Shown in pieces: positions 55,481 through 63,723 of a stretch of DNA of 64,000 nt. The DNA is from Myxococcales bacterium (lineage in GTDB: Bacteria > Myxococcota_A > Polyangia > Polyangiales > Houyiibacteriaceae). The DNA lies in NCBI GenBank assembly GCA_029862185.1, contig JAOTXX010000004.1:1-64000 (forward strand). Reading direction: 5' to 3'. Under the pieces are notes generated by a model. It was not told the DNA's origin. It made no database searches and saw only the letters and a list, made by a program, of their open reading frames with translations. Each line of letters opens with the position of its first letter. The stretch's first letter is position 1. A program made the translations under genes and the position numbers.

Positions 55481-56743
55481 TTACAGCTCGAAGTCGCCGT
55501 ACTCGAGAATCTCTGCAACCCGGTACAGGAAGCCATTGGCGTGCACCCCGTCCACCACGCGGTGGTCGTAGGTCAGGGCCATGTGCATCACGGGGTGAAT
55601 CGCCATCACGTCTTCGCCCTCGTGCTCGATCACCACGACTCGCTTCTTGATCGTACCGAGGCGAAGGATCGCGACGTTGGGTTGCGAGATGATCGCGCCG
55701 CCGACCAGGTTGCCTCGGCGGCCGGGGTTGGAGATGGTGAACGTCTTGCCGGAGAGATCGTTCGGAGTGAGGTTGCCGGAGCGCGCTCGCTCCGCGACGT
55801 CGGCCACGGCGCGCGCAACGCCTCGAATCGTGAGGTCATCGGTGTTTCGAATCACGGGGACGACCAAGCCTTCGTCGGTGTCGACCGCAATGCCGATATT
55901 CACCTCGGCAAGCTTGACGAATGCGTCATCGAGGACGCGTGAATTGATTTCCGGAAACTCGCGCAGTGCCCGAGCGGTCGCCGCGATCGCAAAGGCAAGG
56001 TAGGTGAGATTGACGCCGTCCTTCTTAAACTGCGCTTTGTGTTGGTTTCGCAGCACCGCCGTTCGATGAAGGTCGCATTCGGCGAACGTGACCACGTCCG
56101 GGGCGGTCTGCTTCGAGAAGACCATGTGGTCGGCGATGATTCGGCGGCGGCGCGTGAAGGGGACGACCTCGTCCCCGGGCTTGGGAACATACGGCGGCAA
56201 GCGAAACGCTCCGGAGGGACCGCTGGCTCTTGCGGCCGCTGGCGCGCGCTGGGCCGCGGGGGGAGCCGCCGCTGGCGCTGGAGGCGGCGTCGCCATCCGT
56301 GCGGGACTAGGGGCGTTGCTGATCGCCGCCATCACGTCGTCATGCATGATGCGTCCGCTTTCGCCAGAGCCTTGGACAGCGGAGAGGTCGATGTCCTTCT
56401 CTCGCGCGAGCTTACGAACCGACGGCGAAGTCGGCGGCGCGGGAGCGGCCGCGGAGGCAGGCGCCGCGGGCTCGCCGGCCGGGGCGGCCGCCTCGCTTGC
56501 TTGTGCGTTCTCGTCGATTTCGCAAATTGGATCGCCAACCGCGATGATGTCGTCTTCGGCCGCAAGCAGTTGCGTGACGACGCCCGCAACGGGCGCCGGT
56601 AGCTCACTGTCTGCCTTATCGGTGAGGATCTCGACGATGGGCTCGTCCTTGGCGACGGACTGCCCCACCGAGACGAGCCATTTGCCGATGGTGCCTTCTA
56701 CGATGCTTTCGCCGAGTTGCGGCATCGTCACTTTGGTGGCCAT
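55481..56743 (-). CDS. Dihydrolipoamide acyltransferase (2-oxoacid dehydrogenase E2)
   Basis: This 420-aa E2 subunit has an N-terminal lipoyl domain with the modified Lys in ILTDKADSELP, a Pro/Ala-rich linker, a peripheral-subunit-binding domain (SPSVRKLAREKDIDLSAVQGSGESGRI), another Ala/Pro linker, and a C-terminal catalytic domain with DHRVVDG. Substrate could be 2-oxoglutarate or branched-chain 2-oxoacids; the sequence does not decide. No E1 or E3 gene is adjacent. Its 3' end abuts repeat sequence. Confidence 0.9.
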   Translation of the reverse strand: MATKVTMPQLGESIVEGTIGKWLVSVGQSVAKDEPIVEILTDKADSELPAPVAGVVTQLLAAEDDIIAVGDPICEIDENAQASEAAAPAGEPAAPASAAAPAPPTSPSVRKLAREKDIDLSAVQGSGESGRIMHDDVMAAISNAPSPARMATPPPAPAAAPPAAQRAPAAARASGPSGAFRLPPYVPKPGDEVVPFTRRRRIIADHMVFSKQTAPDVVTFAECDLHRTAVLRNQHKAQFKKDGVNLTYLAFAIAATARALREFPEINSRVLDDAFVKLAEVNIGIAVDTDEGLVVPVIRNTDDLTIRGVARAVADVAERARSGNLTPNDLSGKTFTISNPGRRGNLVGGAIISQPNVAILRLGTIKKRVVVIEHEGEDVMAIHPVMHMALTYDHRVVDGVHANGFLYRVAEILEYGDFEL

Positions 56744-56935
56744 TGGAGCCGCACCATAGCCGAAAACAACGGGCGCGGTAGCTCCTTACACCGGCCGTCT
56801 TCGTCTGAGAGCCTCCATGCGATGGAGAGCCCGGAGTATCCGCGGATCTACAGGGGGCGTTTTGGTTTCCCACTGGTCACGGTGCGCCGGACTTCAGACT
56901 AGTCTTGGCGCGCCGCTCGGAGTAGAGTCCCGCCC

Positions 56936-57262
56936 ATGCTGGATACGCTCAACAGGGAAGACAGGCTTCAGCTCATGAGGTTTGTTTGCTCCTTCGCCTG
57001 GGCTGACCTCGAAATCACCGAACGTGAACGTGAGTTCATCGTCAAGATGGTGATTCGACTCGGTCTCGACGAAGACGAGCAGCAGCAGGTCGCACAGTGG
57101 CTCGAGGTTCCACCCCGCGCCGACGACCTCGACCCTGGTGACATCCCGAAAGAGCACCGGCAACTGTTTCTAGACGCAGCAAAGGCCATGATCCTCTCCG
57201 ACGGCACCGTCGAAGATGTGGAAGCCGAAAACCTGGTCATCCTCGACCAACTGCTGCGCTAA
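56936..57262 (+). CDS. TerB-like protein
   Basis: This 108-aa helical protein has the pattern of the TerB/DjlA N-terminal fold: FVCSFAWADLEITEREREFI then AMILSDGTVEDVEAENLVILDQLL, each with an acidic metal-binding style loop. TerB-like domains are associated with the inner face of the membrane and stress responses. It lies 25 nt upstream of an MscS channel, suggesting a shared membrane-stress role. Confidence 0.7.
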   Translation: MLDTLNREDRLQLMRFVCSFAWADLEITEREREFIVKMVIRLGLDEDEQQQVAQWLEVPPRADDLDPGDIPKEHRQLFLDAAKAMILSDGTVEDVEAENLVILDQLLR

Positions 57263-57287
57263 CCGCTGTTCTACTAGTGGAGACATC

Positions 57288-58115
57288 ATGGACATCGACG
57301 CGAGCAAGTACATCGATCTGTTAATGGAGCACGGCCCGAAGGTCTTGGGCGTCCTGCTGGCGCTCTTCTTTGCATTCGTCTTGGCGGGCTGGGCGGAGCG
57401 AGGCGTCCGCGGCACACTCGAGCAGCGCAAGTTCGACGCCACGCTCACGCGCTTCTTCGCGAAGTTCGCGCGCTACCTGATTCTCGTTGGCGCTGTTCTC
57501 GGCTGCCTGGGGGTGTTTGGAATTCAAACGGCGAGCTTTGCCGCCGTGTTGGCCGCTGCCGGCTTCGCCGTTGGAATGGCGTTCCAGGGCACGCTCGGCA
57601 ACTTCGCTGCGGGCATCATGCTGCTGGTGTTTCGGCCCTTCAAAGTTGGGGACTTCGTAGAAGTGAACGACGACACGGGCGTTTGCGAGCACATCGATCT
57701 CTTCACCTGCGAGTTCCGGACACTCGACAACCGGAAGCTGATCATCCCGAATGGCGCGGTCTTCGGGAGCACGATTACCAATTACACCGGGTACGACGTT
57801 CGCCGCGTCGACGTCGATGTGGGCGCCGAGTACTCGGCCAGCATCGACGCGACCCGAAAAGCACTCGAAACTTCGGCTGCAAAGGTTCCCGGCATGGTGC
57901 AGGACCCCGCGCCTCAGGTCTTCTTGAAGGGGCTGGGGGGCTCTTCAGTCGATTGGCAGGTTCGCGTCTGGTGCAAGACCGAAGACTACTGGGACGTCTG
58001 GCAGGCGACGGTTCGGGCGGCCAAGGTGGCCCTGGACGAGGCCGGCATCGGGATTCCCTTTCCGCAGCAGGACGTGCACCTCGACGAGGCCGTCATCAAG
58101 GCGCTCTCGAACTAG
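57288..58115 (+). CDS. mscS: Small-conductance mechanosensitive channel (MscS)
   Basis: This 275-aa inner-membrane channel opens on membrane tension to release solutes. It has N-terminal helices, the pore helix TM3 with its Gly/Ala pattern (AAVLAAAGFAVGMAFQGTLGNFAAGIMLL), then the beta domain RPFKVGDFVEV and IIPNGAVFGSTITNY. Length matches E. coli MscS (286 aa). I chose ATG 57288; the track start reads through the end of the TerB-like gene. Confidence 0.93.
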   Translation: MDIDASKYIDLLMEHGPKVLGVLLALFFAFVLAGWAERGVRGTLEQRKFDATLTRFFAKFARYLILVGAVLGCLGVFGIQTASFAAVLAAAGFAVGMAFQGTLGNFAAGIMLLVFRPFKVGDFVEVNDDTGVCEHIDLFTCEFRTLDNRKLIIPNGAVFGSTITNYTGYDVRRVDVDVGAEYSASIDATRKALETSAAKVPGMVQDPAPQVFLKGLGGSSVDWQVRVWCKTEDYWDVWQATVRAAKVALDEAGIGIPFPQQDVHLDEAVIKALSN

Positions 58116-58133
58116 GGACGCACGCACCTGGGC

Positions 58134-59327
58134 TCAGGCGCAGGGGTCGAGGAGCGCCGAGACGGCCGGACGGGCTGCGGCCAAGCTAGCGCCCAGCCCG
58201 ACGACCTGCATCGGGTCCAAATCGGAGCGTGGCCGCTTGCCGAAGTACGATTCGATGTACTGAACGACACCCGGAAGGCGCGTGCTGCCGCCCGCCAGGA
58301 ACACCGCTTGCATGTCGCGTGCTTTCAGGCTCGCCTGGGCGAGGACTTCATCACAGATGCCGAAGGTCGAGCGGACCAAATCCAGGGTGAGCTGTTGCAC
58401 TTCGTCCCGCGTGATCGGAATGATGCCACAGCTCTCGGGTGCGGCCGGATCGACGCTGGGAATGGCGATGGCGGCCTCTTCGGACTCGCTGAGCTCACAC
58501 TTCGCGAGCTCGCACGCGTTGACCAGGCGATCGAAAGTCACGGCGTCATTGCTCAGGTCCCAACCGTCTCGTGCAAGCGTCCGGTCGGCCACGTAGAGCG
58601 CGATCGTCCGGTCGACGTCGTCCCCGCCGAGGTAGGGATCGCCACCGTGACCAACGACGCGAAACGGGTAGCTGCTGCAATCGACCACCGCGGCATCGAA
58701 TGTGCCACCACCCAAGTCGTACACAAACGCGTACTTCAAACTGCTTCGGTTGAGGTACGCAAGCGCGGTCGCGATCGGCTCTTCAACGACCCGGACGGAG
58801 GCGAACTGCGCTTTTGCGACCGCAAGGGCGGTCGCGTCACGGCGGCGTTGATCGAAGCCTACAGGAGCCGTGACGACCGCGTGGACGTCGCGAACGGGAC
58901 ACCTGGTCAGCTGGCACAGACCGCTCACGATCGTGCCACCTACTTCGACGGGGGAAACGATGCCGGCGCGAGTTTGGATCGCTAGTCCGCCGTCCGAGCT
59001 TTCACGCATGTCGTACGGATAGTGCTCGCGAAACTGGGCCGTGTAGGAAGAATGCCAGCGGGCGCCGATCACGCGCTTGGCCGACAAGATGGTGTTCTTC
59101 GGATCCATGGCGCGCCGGCGCCGCGCCGGTCGGCCGACGAGCGTCGCCCCACTCGGCGGGAACGCGACGGCCGAGGGCATCACGTAGCCACCGCTGTCGA
59201 GCGGCAGGGCTTCGAAATTCCGGGCGACCACGGTGTTCGTGGTACCAAGATCGATTCCTACGGTCTGCTTCCTGCGCACGGGCATCGGGCGCCCCGATTT
59301 ATGGGGTCTGACGTGATTGAGGTCCAT
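58134..59327 (-). CDS. Hsp70-type ATPase lacking a substrate-binding domain
   Basis: This 397-aa protein covers only the Hsp70/DnaK nucleotide-binding domain. Phosphate 1 is GIDLGTTNTVVA, phosphate 2 is VYDLGGGTFDAAVVD, and the adenosine motif is LAGGSTRLPGV. It ends soon after the nucleotide-binding domain, with no substrate-binding domain or lid. It might be a regulatory ATPase or a chaperone working through a partner. ATG 59285 (MPVRRKQTV) is an alternative start. It is divergent from the reductase gene. Confidence 0.82.
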   Translation of the reverse strand: MDLNHVRPHKSGRPMPVRRKQTVGIDLGTTNTVVARNFEALPLDSGGYVMPSAVAFPPSGATLVGRPARRRRAMDPKNTILSAKRVIGARWHSSYTAQFREHYPYDMRESSDGGLAIQTRAGIVSPVEVGGTIVSGLCQLTRCPVRDVHAVVTAPVGFDQRRRDATALAVAKAQFASVRVVEEPIATALAYLNRSSLKYAFVYDLGGGTFDAAVVDCSSYPFRVVGHGGDPYLGGDDVDRTIALYVADRTLARDGWDLSNDAVTFDRLVNACELAKCELSESEEAAIAIPSVDPAAPESCGIIPITRDEVQQLTLDLVRSTFGICDEVLAQASLKARDMQAVFLAGGSTRLPGVVQYIESYFGKRPRSDLDPMQVVGLGASLAAARPAVSALLDPCA

Positions 59328-59423
59328 GGGGGGATTGGCCTCTCCGGAACAACCAGGCTACGTGATTCAGCGGCCCGCCGCCACAGTGACTGCGACGGCT
59401 GGACCGCACTGCTTCCCTGCTCT

Positions 59424-59441
59424 AAAGTGAAACACGTTCTA
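59424..59441. promoter_or_regulatory. KstR-like operator in front of reductase gene
   Basis: AAAGTGAAACACGTTCTA contains TGAAACACGTTCTA (59428-59441), which fits the TetR-family KstR consensus TNNAACNNGTTNNA. It ends 17 nt before the ATG at 59459. The same 18 bases, inverted, lie in front of the Rieske oxygenase gene at 62035-62052. Confidence 0.65.
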
Positions 59442-59458
59442 GTTGGAGGCCTCAGCCG

Positions 59459-60514
59459 ATGCCGGCGGACTTTTACGAGCTTCAAATAGCAGGAATTATT
59501 CAGGAAACCCACGACACACGGTCCTTTATCTTCGCCGTGCCCGAAGCCCTGCGCCAAGAGTTCCGCTATCGCGCCGGGCAATTTCTGACCTTCGAGGTGC
59601 CCTTCAACGGGATGCAGCTGCGCCGCTGCTACTCGCTTTCGAGCGCGCCCGAGACCGACGCCTGGCCCAAGGTGACGGTCAAAAGGGTGGACGACGGCCG
59701 CATCTCCAACTGGTTCAACGACAACCTAAATGTGGGGGACACGATTCTCGTGCAGCCGCCAGAGGGCCGCTTTCTGATTCGCTCGAACGAAGGAGATCAC
59801 GGCATCGTCCTGTTCGGCGGAGGTAGCGGGGTCACGCCGGTGCTGTCGATCTTGAAGTCGGCGCTGCGCACGACGCAGCGCGACGTGAAGCTCGTTTATG
59901 CCAACCGTGACGAGCGCTCGATCATCTTCAAAGACGAAATCGGTGTTTGGCTGTCGGAGTTCCCGAACCGCTTGGAAGTCGTTCATCACCTCGACAGCGT
60001 GCACGGTTTCATGTCGGTAGCCGAGATTTGCGAACAGATCCGCGGTTGGGAAGAAGCCGAGTTCTTCGTCTGCGGCCCAACGGGATACATGGATGCTGTC
60101 GAAGAGGCGTTCAAGGCTTCCAACATCGATCCAGGGCAAACCAAGTTCGAGCGCTTCATTTCGCCGATCGATCCGGATCGCAAAGATGACTCCGCCGAGG
60201 TCGTCCCCGAGCAGTCCGACGACGAGATCCCGGCGACATTCACGATGGTGCTGGAAGGTCAATCCCTCGAGGTGCCTTACGAGAAGGGCTTGACGCTACT
60301 CGACTCCGCAATCAAGGCCGGGCACAAGCCACCTTCGTCTTGCGAAGATGGCTACTGCGGTTGTTGCATGGCCTTGCTCAAAAGCGGAAAGGTCAAGATG
60401 GCCACCCACGATGCGCTCGAGCCGAGCGACATCGAACGCGGCTGGGTGCTGGCTTGCCAATCGCGACCCGCGAGCCAAGAGCCGATTGAAATCGACTTCG
60501 ACGCCGAATACTAA
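59459..60514 (+). CDS. Ferredoxin reductase component (KshB/PaaE-like)
   Basis: This 351-aa electron-transfer protein passes electrons from NAD(P)H to a terminal oxygenase. It has an FAD domain (RRCYSLSSAP), an NAD domain (FGGGSGVTPVLSIL; FVCGPTGYMDAVEEAF), and a C-terminal plant-type 2Fe-2S ferredoxin with CEDGYCGCCMALL plus the fourth Cys in LACQS. This order is that of 3-ketosteroid 9-alpha-hydroxylase reductase KshB and PaaE. A Rieske oxygenase with the same operator faces it, supporting a KshAB-like pair. The 3' end overlaps the SnoaL-like gene by 4 bp. Confidence 0.88.
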   Translation: MPADFYELQIAGIIQETHDTRSFIFAVPEALRQEFRYRAGQFLTFEVPFNGMQLRRCYSLSSAPETDAWPKVTVKRVDDGRISNWFNDNLNVGDTILVQPPEGRFLIRSNEGDHGIVLFGGGSGVTPVLSILKSALRTTQRDVKLVYANRDERSIIFKDEIGVWLSEFPNRLEVVHHLDSVHGFMSVAEICEQIRGWEEAEFFVCGPTGYMDAVEEAFKASNIDPGQTKFERFISPIDPDRKDDSAEVVPEQSDDEIPATFTMVLEGQSLEVPYEKGLTLLDSAIKAGHKPPSSCEDGYCGCCMALLKSGKVKMATHDALEPSDIERGWVLACQSRPASQEPIEIDFDAEY

Positions 60515-61041
60515 GTGCGCTGCCGATCGGGCCAGTCCCAGAACGACGCCTTACCGATCGTCCAGTCCGGGCCTTCGCCCCAGTCGTTGCGCGTGCGCTT
60601 TTGCTGGTGGTCCGGGTCGTACTTTTTCAGCGCCTCTTGGTAGTCCTGCCAATGCTGGATGCCGAGCTTCTCGGCCCAGTAGTCTTCTTCGGACGACCAT
60701 TGGTTGTCGCCGGCGTACTGCAGAACCGTGATGCCCGGGAAATCCATGACGCCCTCCCCGCTTGGATGATCGCGGCGATTGTTCATGCGAAACACGACGC
60801 GGCCGCCCGGGTCAGCCATGTGCCAATCGTAGACACCGTAGATCTCGCCGTACTGCTCCATGAGCGGGACGATCCAGCTCCGAACGTTTTCACGGCCATG
60901 AATCGTGCCGAGAACGCGCTCGTGATAGACCACGTCTTCGGTGAAGAGGTCGACCCAGGCATTCCAATCCTCGCGAATCATCCCGGTGTACCAGAATTGC
61001 CGAAATGCCGCCTCGACCTCTTCGAGCTCGAAGCGAGGCAC
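60511..61041 (-). CDS. SnoaL-like (NTF2-fold) protein
   Basis: This 176-aa protein has a SnoaL/NTF2-like core (EEVEAAFRQFWYTGMIREDWNAWVDLFTEDVVYHERV), a fold seen in ketosteroid isomerases and polyketide cyclases. It starts with a GTG that overlaps the oxygenase stop (TAGTG), so the two are co-translated. The track's 205-aa version reads into the oxygenase and is rejected. A role in the same steroid-like or isoprenoid pathway is inferred from context. Confidence 0.75.
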   Translation of the reverse strand: MPRFELEEVEAAFRQFWYTGMIREDWNAWVDLFTEDVVYHERVLGTIHGRENVRSWIVPLMEQYGEIYGVYDWHMADPGGRVVFRMNNRRDHPSGEGVMDFPGITVLQYAGDNQWSSEEDYWAEKLGIQHWQDYQEALKKYDPDHQQKRTRNDWGEGPDWTIGKASFWDWPDRQRT

Positions 61042-62024
61042 TACTGAGCTGCCTGCTGGTCTTCGGGCCAGGAATAGAACTGCGTGCACCAGCGCCGGAA
61101 GGTGCCGATCGGGCCATCTCCATCGCACAGGAGCGGCTTTTCATATTGAACTTTGTTTTCCCAAATCGGGATGTCTTGTTCGAGTTGTCGCGCTACCTCG
61201 GCGACGAACGCCTTGCCAACGCCGCGCGCCATCTCCGCCCCGGCCGTCTGCTTGACGGAGAAATTGAAGCGCAGGTGAATGTGGTCCGCGTCGATGGGTG
61301 TCATCGTCGCGACGTTCAAGGTCTCTACGATCCCCTTGAAGCGAACGACCGCGAGCCCGAACCCGTAATTGAGGCTCTCGATCGAGCCATCGACGGTGCC
61401 GCGCGGCGTCTCCATGCCGGCGCCCGAGTAGACGCGCAGAATCGCGCCGTCGACCGTGGCCTCCGACTGCGGCATGTTGGTCGTCCCGTGCAGATAATGG
61501 AAGTGCGCGGAGTCGACGGCGTTTTCTGCCATCTCCTGATTGCGGGTTCGAATCGTCCACTGTCGTTCGATGAACTCCGTCCACTCCTCGTTGCGAACGC
61601 CATCTGACGTGCCCCACTCGGGAATCTCGGCGGGCAAGTCGAAGTTCGGCGGCTCGCCTTCGGCGTGATGCCAGCACAACACCATGTTCGCGAGCTCTTT
61701 GATGCGCCAAGTGCCCACCTTTGCTTTTCGGGGAATGTGCTCCGCGTAGGGGACTCCGGTACACCGGCCGTCGGTGCCGAATTGCCATGCGTGGAAGGGA
61801 CATTCGATCGACCCACCTTTGACCTTGCCACCGTGACCGAGGTGGGCGCCCAGGTGAGGGCAGAATGCATCGAGCACGGAGAGCTCGCCTTGTTCCGAGC
61901 GCCAGATGACCAGGTCATCGCCAAAGTACTTCAGCGGCTTGACGTCTCCGGGCTTGATCTCGTCGGAGTAAGCAACCTGGAACCAGCCGTTCGGAATAGG
62001 CGGGGTGAAGTAGCGGTCGTCCAT
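61041..62024 (-). CDS. Rieske non-haem iron oxygenase (KshA-like)
   Basis: This 327-aa monooxygenase alpha subunit has a Rieske 2Fe-2S site with Cys55, His57, Cys75 and His78 (CPHLGAHLGHG, CPFHAW). A mononuclear iron region NAVDSAHFHYLHG follows. The layout and the bent WCTQFYSWPED end fit the KshA/cholesterol-7-desaturase branch of Rieske oxygenases. It would hydroxylate or desaturate a sterol-like substrate with electrons from the reductase at 59459. The promoter carries the shared operator 11 nt before the ATG. Confidence 0.85.
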   Translation of the reverse strand: MDDRYFTPPIPNGWFQVAYSDEIKPGDVKPLKYFGDDLVIWRSEQGELSVLDAFCPHLGAHLGHGGKVKGGSIECPFHAWQFGTDGRCTGVPYAEHIPRKAKVGTWRIKELANMVLCWHHAEGEPPNFDLPAEIPEWGTSDGVRNEEWTEFIERQWTIRTRNQEMAENAVDSAHFHYLHGTTNMPQSEATVDGAILRVYSGAGMETPRGTVDGSIESLNYGFGLAVVRFKGIVETLNVATMTPIDADHIHLRFNFSVKQTAGAEMARGVGKAFVAEVARQLEQDIPIWENKVQYEKPLLCDGDGPIGTFRRWCTQFYSWPEDQQAAQ

Positions 62025-62034
62025 TGGACAAAAA

Positions 62035-62052
62035 TAGAACGTGTTTCACTTT
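62035..62052. promoter_or_regulatory. KstR-like operator in front of Rieske oxygenase gene
   Basis: The minus strand reads AAAGTGAAACACGTTCTA, identical over 18 bases to 59424-59441. It starts 11 nt upstream of the oxygenase ATG and lies between it and the divergent peroxiredoxin gene, so a bound repressor would cover the initiation region. Confidence 0.65.
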
Positions 62053-62134
62053 TTTCAAGTCGAAACATGCTGCCCTCATCCCGCCGACTGTGCTTTTCAT
62101 CCATGGGTGCTAGTTTTCGAGGCGGAGGTCCGTT

Positions 62135-62596
62135 ATGGCAACGATCGCGGTGGGTGCGAACGCCCCAGACTTCGCCAAGACCACACAGAACGGCGACACG
62201 ATCTCGCTCTCGCAATTCCGCGGCGAGAAGACCGTCGTTCTCTACTTCTATCCGAAGGACGAAACCCCCGGATGTACCGCGGAGGCGTGCACGTTCCGCG
62301 ACAGCTTCGAGGATTTCGTCGAAGCCGGCGCACTGGTCATCGGGGTCAGCCAGGACAGCGAGGAGAGCCACAAGAGCTTTGCCTCCCATCACCGTCTTCC
62401 ATTCCTGCTGGTAAGCGATCGCGACAAAGCGCTGCAGAAAGCCTACGGCGTGCCCAAGACGATGGGCTTGCTCCCCGGGCGCGTCACCTACGTGATCGAC
62501 CGCGAAGGCAAGGTGCAGCACGTCTTCAACTCGCAGCTCAATGCGAAGAAGCACGTTCGAGAAGCACTCGAAGTGGTCAAGCGACTCGCGGCCTGA
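62135..62596 (+). CDS. bcp: Thioredoxin-dependent peroxiredoxin (BCP/PrxQ)
   Basis: This 153-aa peroxiredoxin reduces hydroperoxides with a peroxidatic Cys in YPKDETPGCTAEACTFRD. The second Cys five residues later is the resolving Cys of the PrxQ type. Length and the SQDSEESHKSFA segment fit BCP. It is divergent from the oxygenase operon and its 3' end overlaps the protease gene by 20 bp. Confidence 0.93.
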   Translation: MATIAVGANAPDFAKTTQNGDTISLSQFRGEKTVVLYFYPKDETPGCTAEACTFRDSFEDFVEAGALVIGVSQDSEESHKSFASHHRLPFLLVSDRDKALQKAYGVPKTMGLLPGRVTYVIDREGKVQHVFNSQLNAKKHVREALEVVKRLAA

Positions 62597-63689
62597 ATCG
62601 CCGGGCGACTACGAAGAGCAGCAGGCCGATCCATCCAGACCATGTGCCGGTCGAACCGGTCGATGCGTTGCAACCGGAGGATGGGGAAGCGAAGACGCCG
62701 CCGCCCGGGGAGGGCAACGGAGCCGAGCCGCAGGGCTCGCCTTCGCAGGCGCCGGGGTCGCAAAGGTCCTCGGCCTGCCAACCGTCCTCGCAAAGGGCGG
62801 CGACGATCGGCGCAATGTTGTGCACGATCTCTCCGGCCTGAGAGTTCTCGTAGACCGAGACCCGTGCGCAGTCCTCGCCATCGAACGTGACGTAATCCGG
62901 GGCCCGACCCCCGATGAGAATGCCCGCAAGCCTACTCTGCGAATCAAAGGTCGCGCTGCCGGAATGCCCCTGAAAGGCGTCTAGATTAGCGACGAAGAAA
63001 TCGAGCTGGGCCGCGCGGGGGTCGGCGACCGATCCACCGTCATCGATTTTCGCGGGGAGCCCGCTTCCAAAGCCAATCATCGAAAGCGACTCTAGCTCGG
63101 CGAGCGCCCTGGCGGGTCGGATGATGACCGGAGCCTGGTTGCCTTGAACCGGGCGGTCTAGTTGGATGACGGAGAAGTCGGGGGTGAATGAGCCGGACCC
63201 AGCACTAGCCTGTGAAACGACCCGTCGGCACGTGTAGACGTCTTCGTCTCGGATCGCGGCAAGCATGTTGGGCTGAGCGTAGTGGTAGTTGAATACGTAT
63301 GAATAGGTGTCACACGGTGTGCGTTCGTCGATGCAGTGACCTGCGGTCAGGACCAGGTCGTCATCGATGAGCACTCCTGAGCACGACGCTGCGATCGGTT
63401 GTTCTCCAAAGAGCTCGCCTTCGCAAAGGCCTCGCGAGTCCTTCAAGGTATTGGTCAAGAGGCTGTAGGTCCCGCTTGGTTCCCGGCTGATCTTGAAGCT
63501 CGGGATCAAGGCGACGATGGACTGCTCGGCGATGCCACGCAGCTCCGCGCTCGGATGGTTGTACACCTCTACCCGGTCGTCCTCGCCGTACACGACCGGA
63601 GCGGTCACCTCCCCGACAAACCCCTCGTCGGGCGACCCGCAGGCCGTGATCAGCCCCAGCATGAGGGCTAAGCAAGTGTGCGAACGCAT
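62577..63689 (-). CDS. Trypsin-like serine protease, lipoprotein-type signal and MYXO-CTERM-like tail
   Basis: This exported S1 protease of about 370 aa has the His of LTAGHC, an Asp in FTPDFSVIQLD and the Ser of FQGHSGSATF. The signal peptide ends in LITAC. The C-terminus has a Pro/Gly-rich linker, SSGC, a membrane helix and RRFRPRVA, matching a MYXO-CTERM sorting signal. Having both a lipobox and a C-terminal anchor is odd; one may not be used. GTG 63692 is an alternative start. Confidence 0.82.
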   Translation of the reverse strand: MRSHTCLALMLGLITACGSPDEGFVGEVTAPVVYGEDDRVEVYNHPSAELRGIAEQSIVALIPSFKISREPSGTYSLLTNTLKDSRGLCEGELFGEQPIAASCSGVLIDDDLVLTAGHCIDERTPCDTYSYVFNYHYAQPNMLAAIRDEDVYTCRRVVSQASAGSGSFTPDFSVIQLDRPVQGNQAPVIIRPARALAELESLSMIGFGSGLPAKIDDGGSVADPRAAQLDFFVANLDAFQGHSGSATFDSQSRLAGILIGGRAPDYVTFDGEDCARVSVYENSQAGEIVHNIAPIVAALCEDGWQAEDLCDPGACEGEPCGSAPLPSPGGGVFASPSSGCNASTGSTGTWSGWIGLLLFVVARRFRPRVA

Positions 63690-63723
63690 CACCTCATTTC
63701 TTAAGGCAAAATTGAGCCTAAAG

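Noticed and set aside
56717-56902. 61-aa ORF between the E2 and TerB-like genes
   Set aside because: It starts inside the E2 gene in antisense, has no ribosome binding site, and its composition is Arg/Ser-rich.
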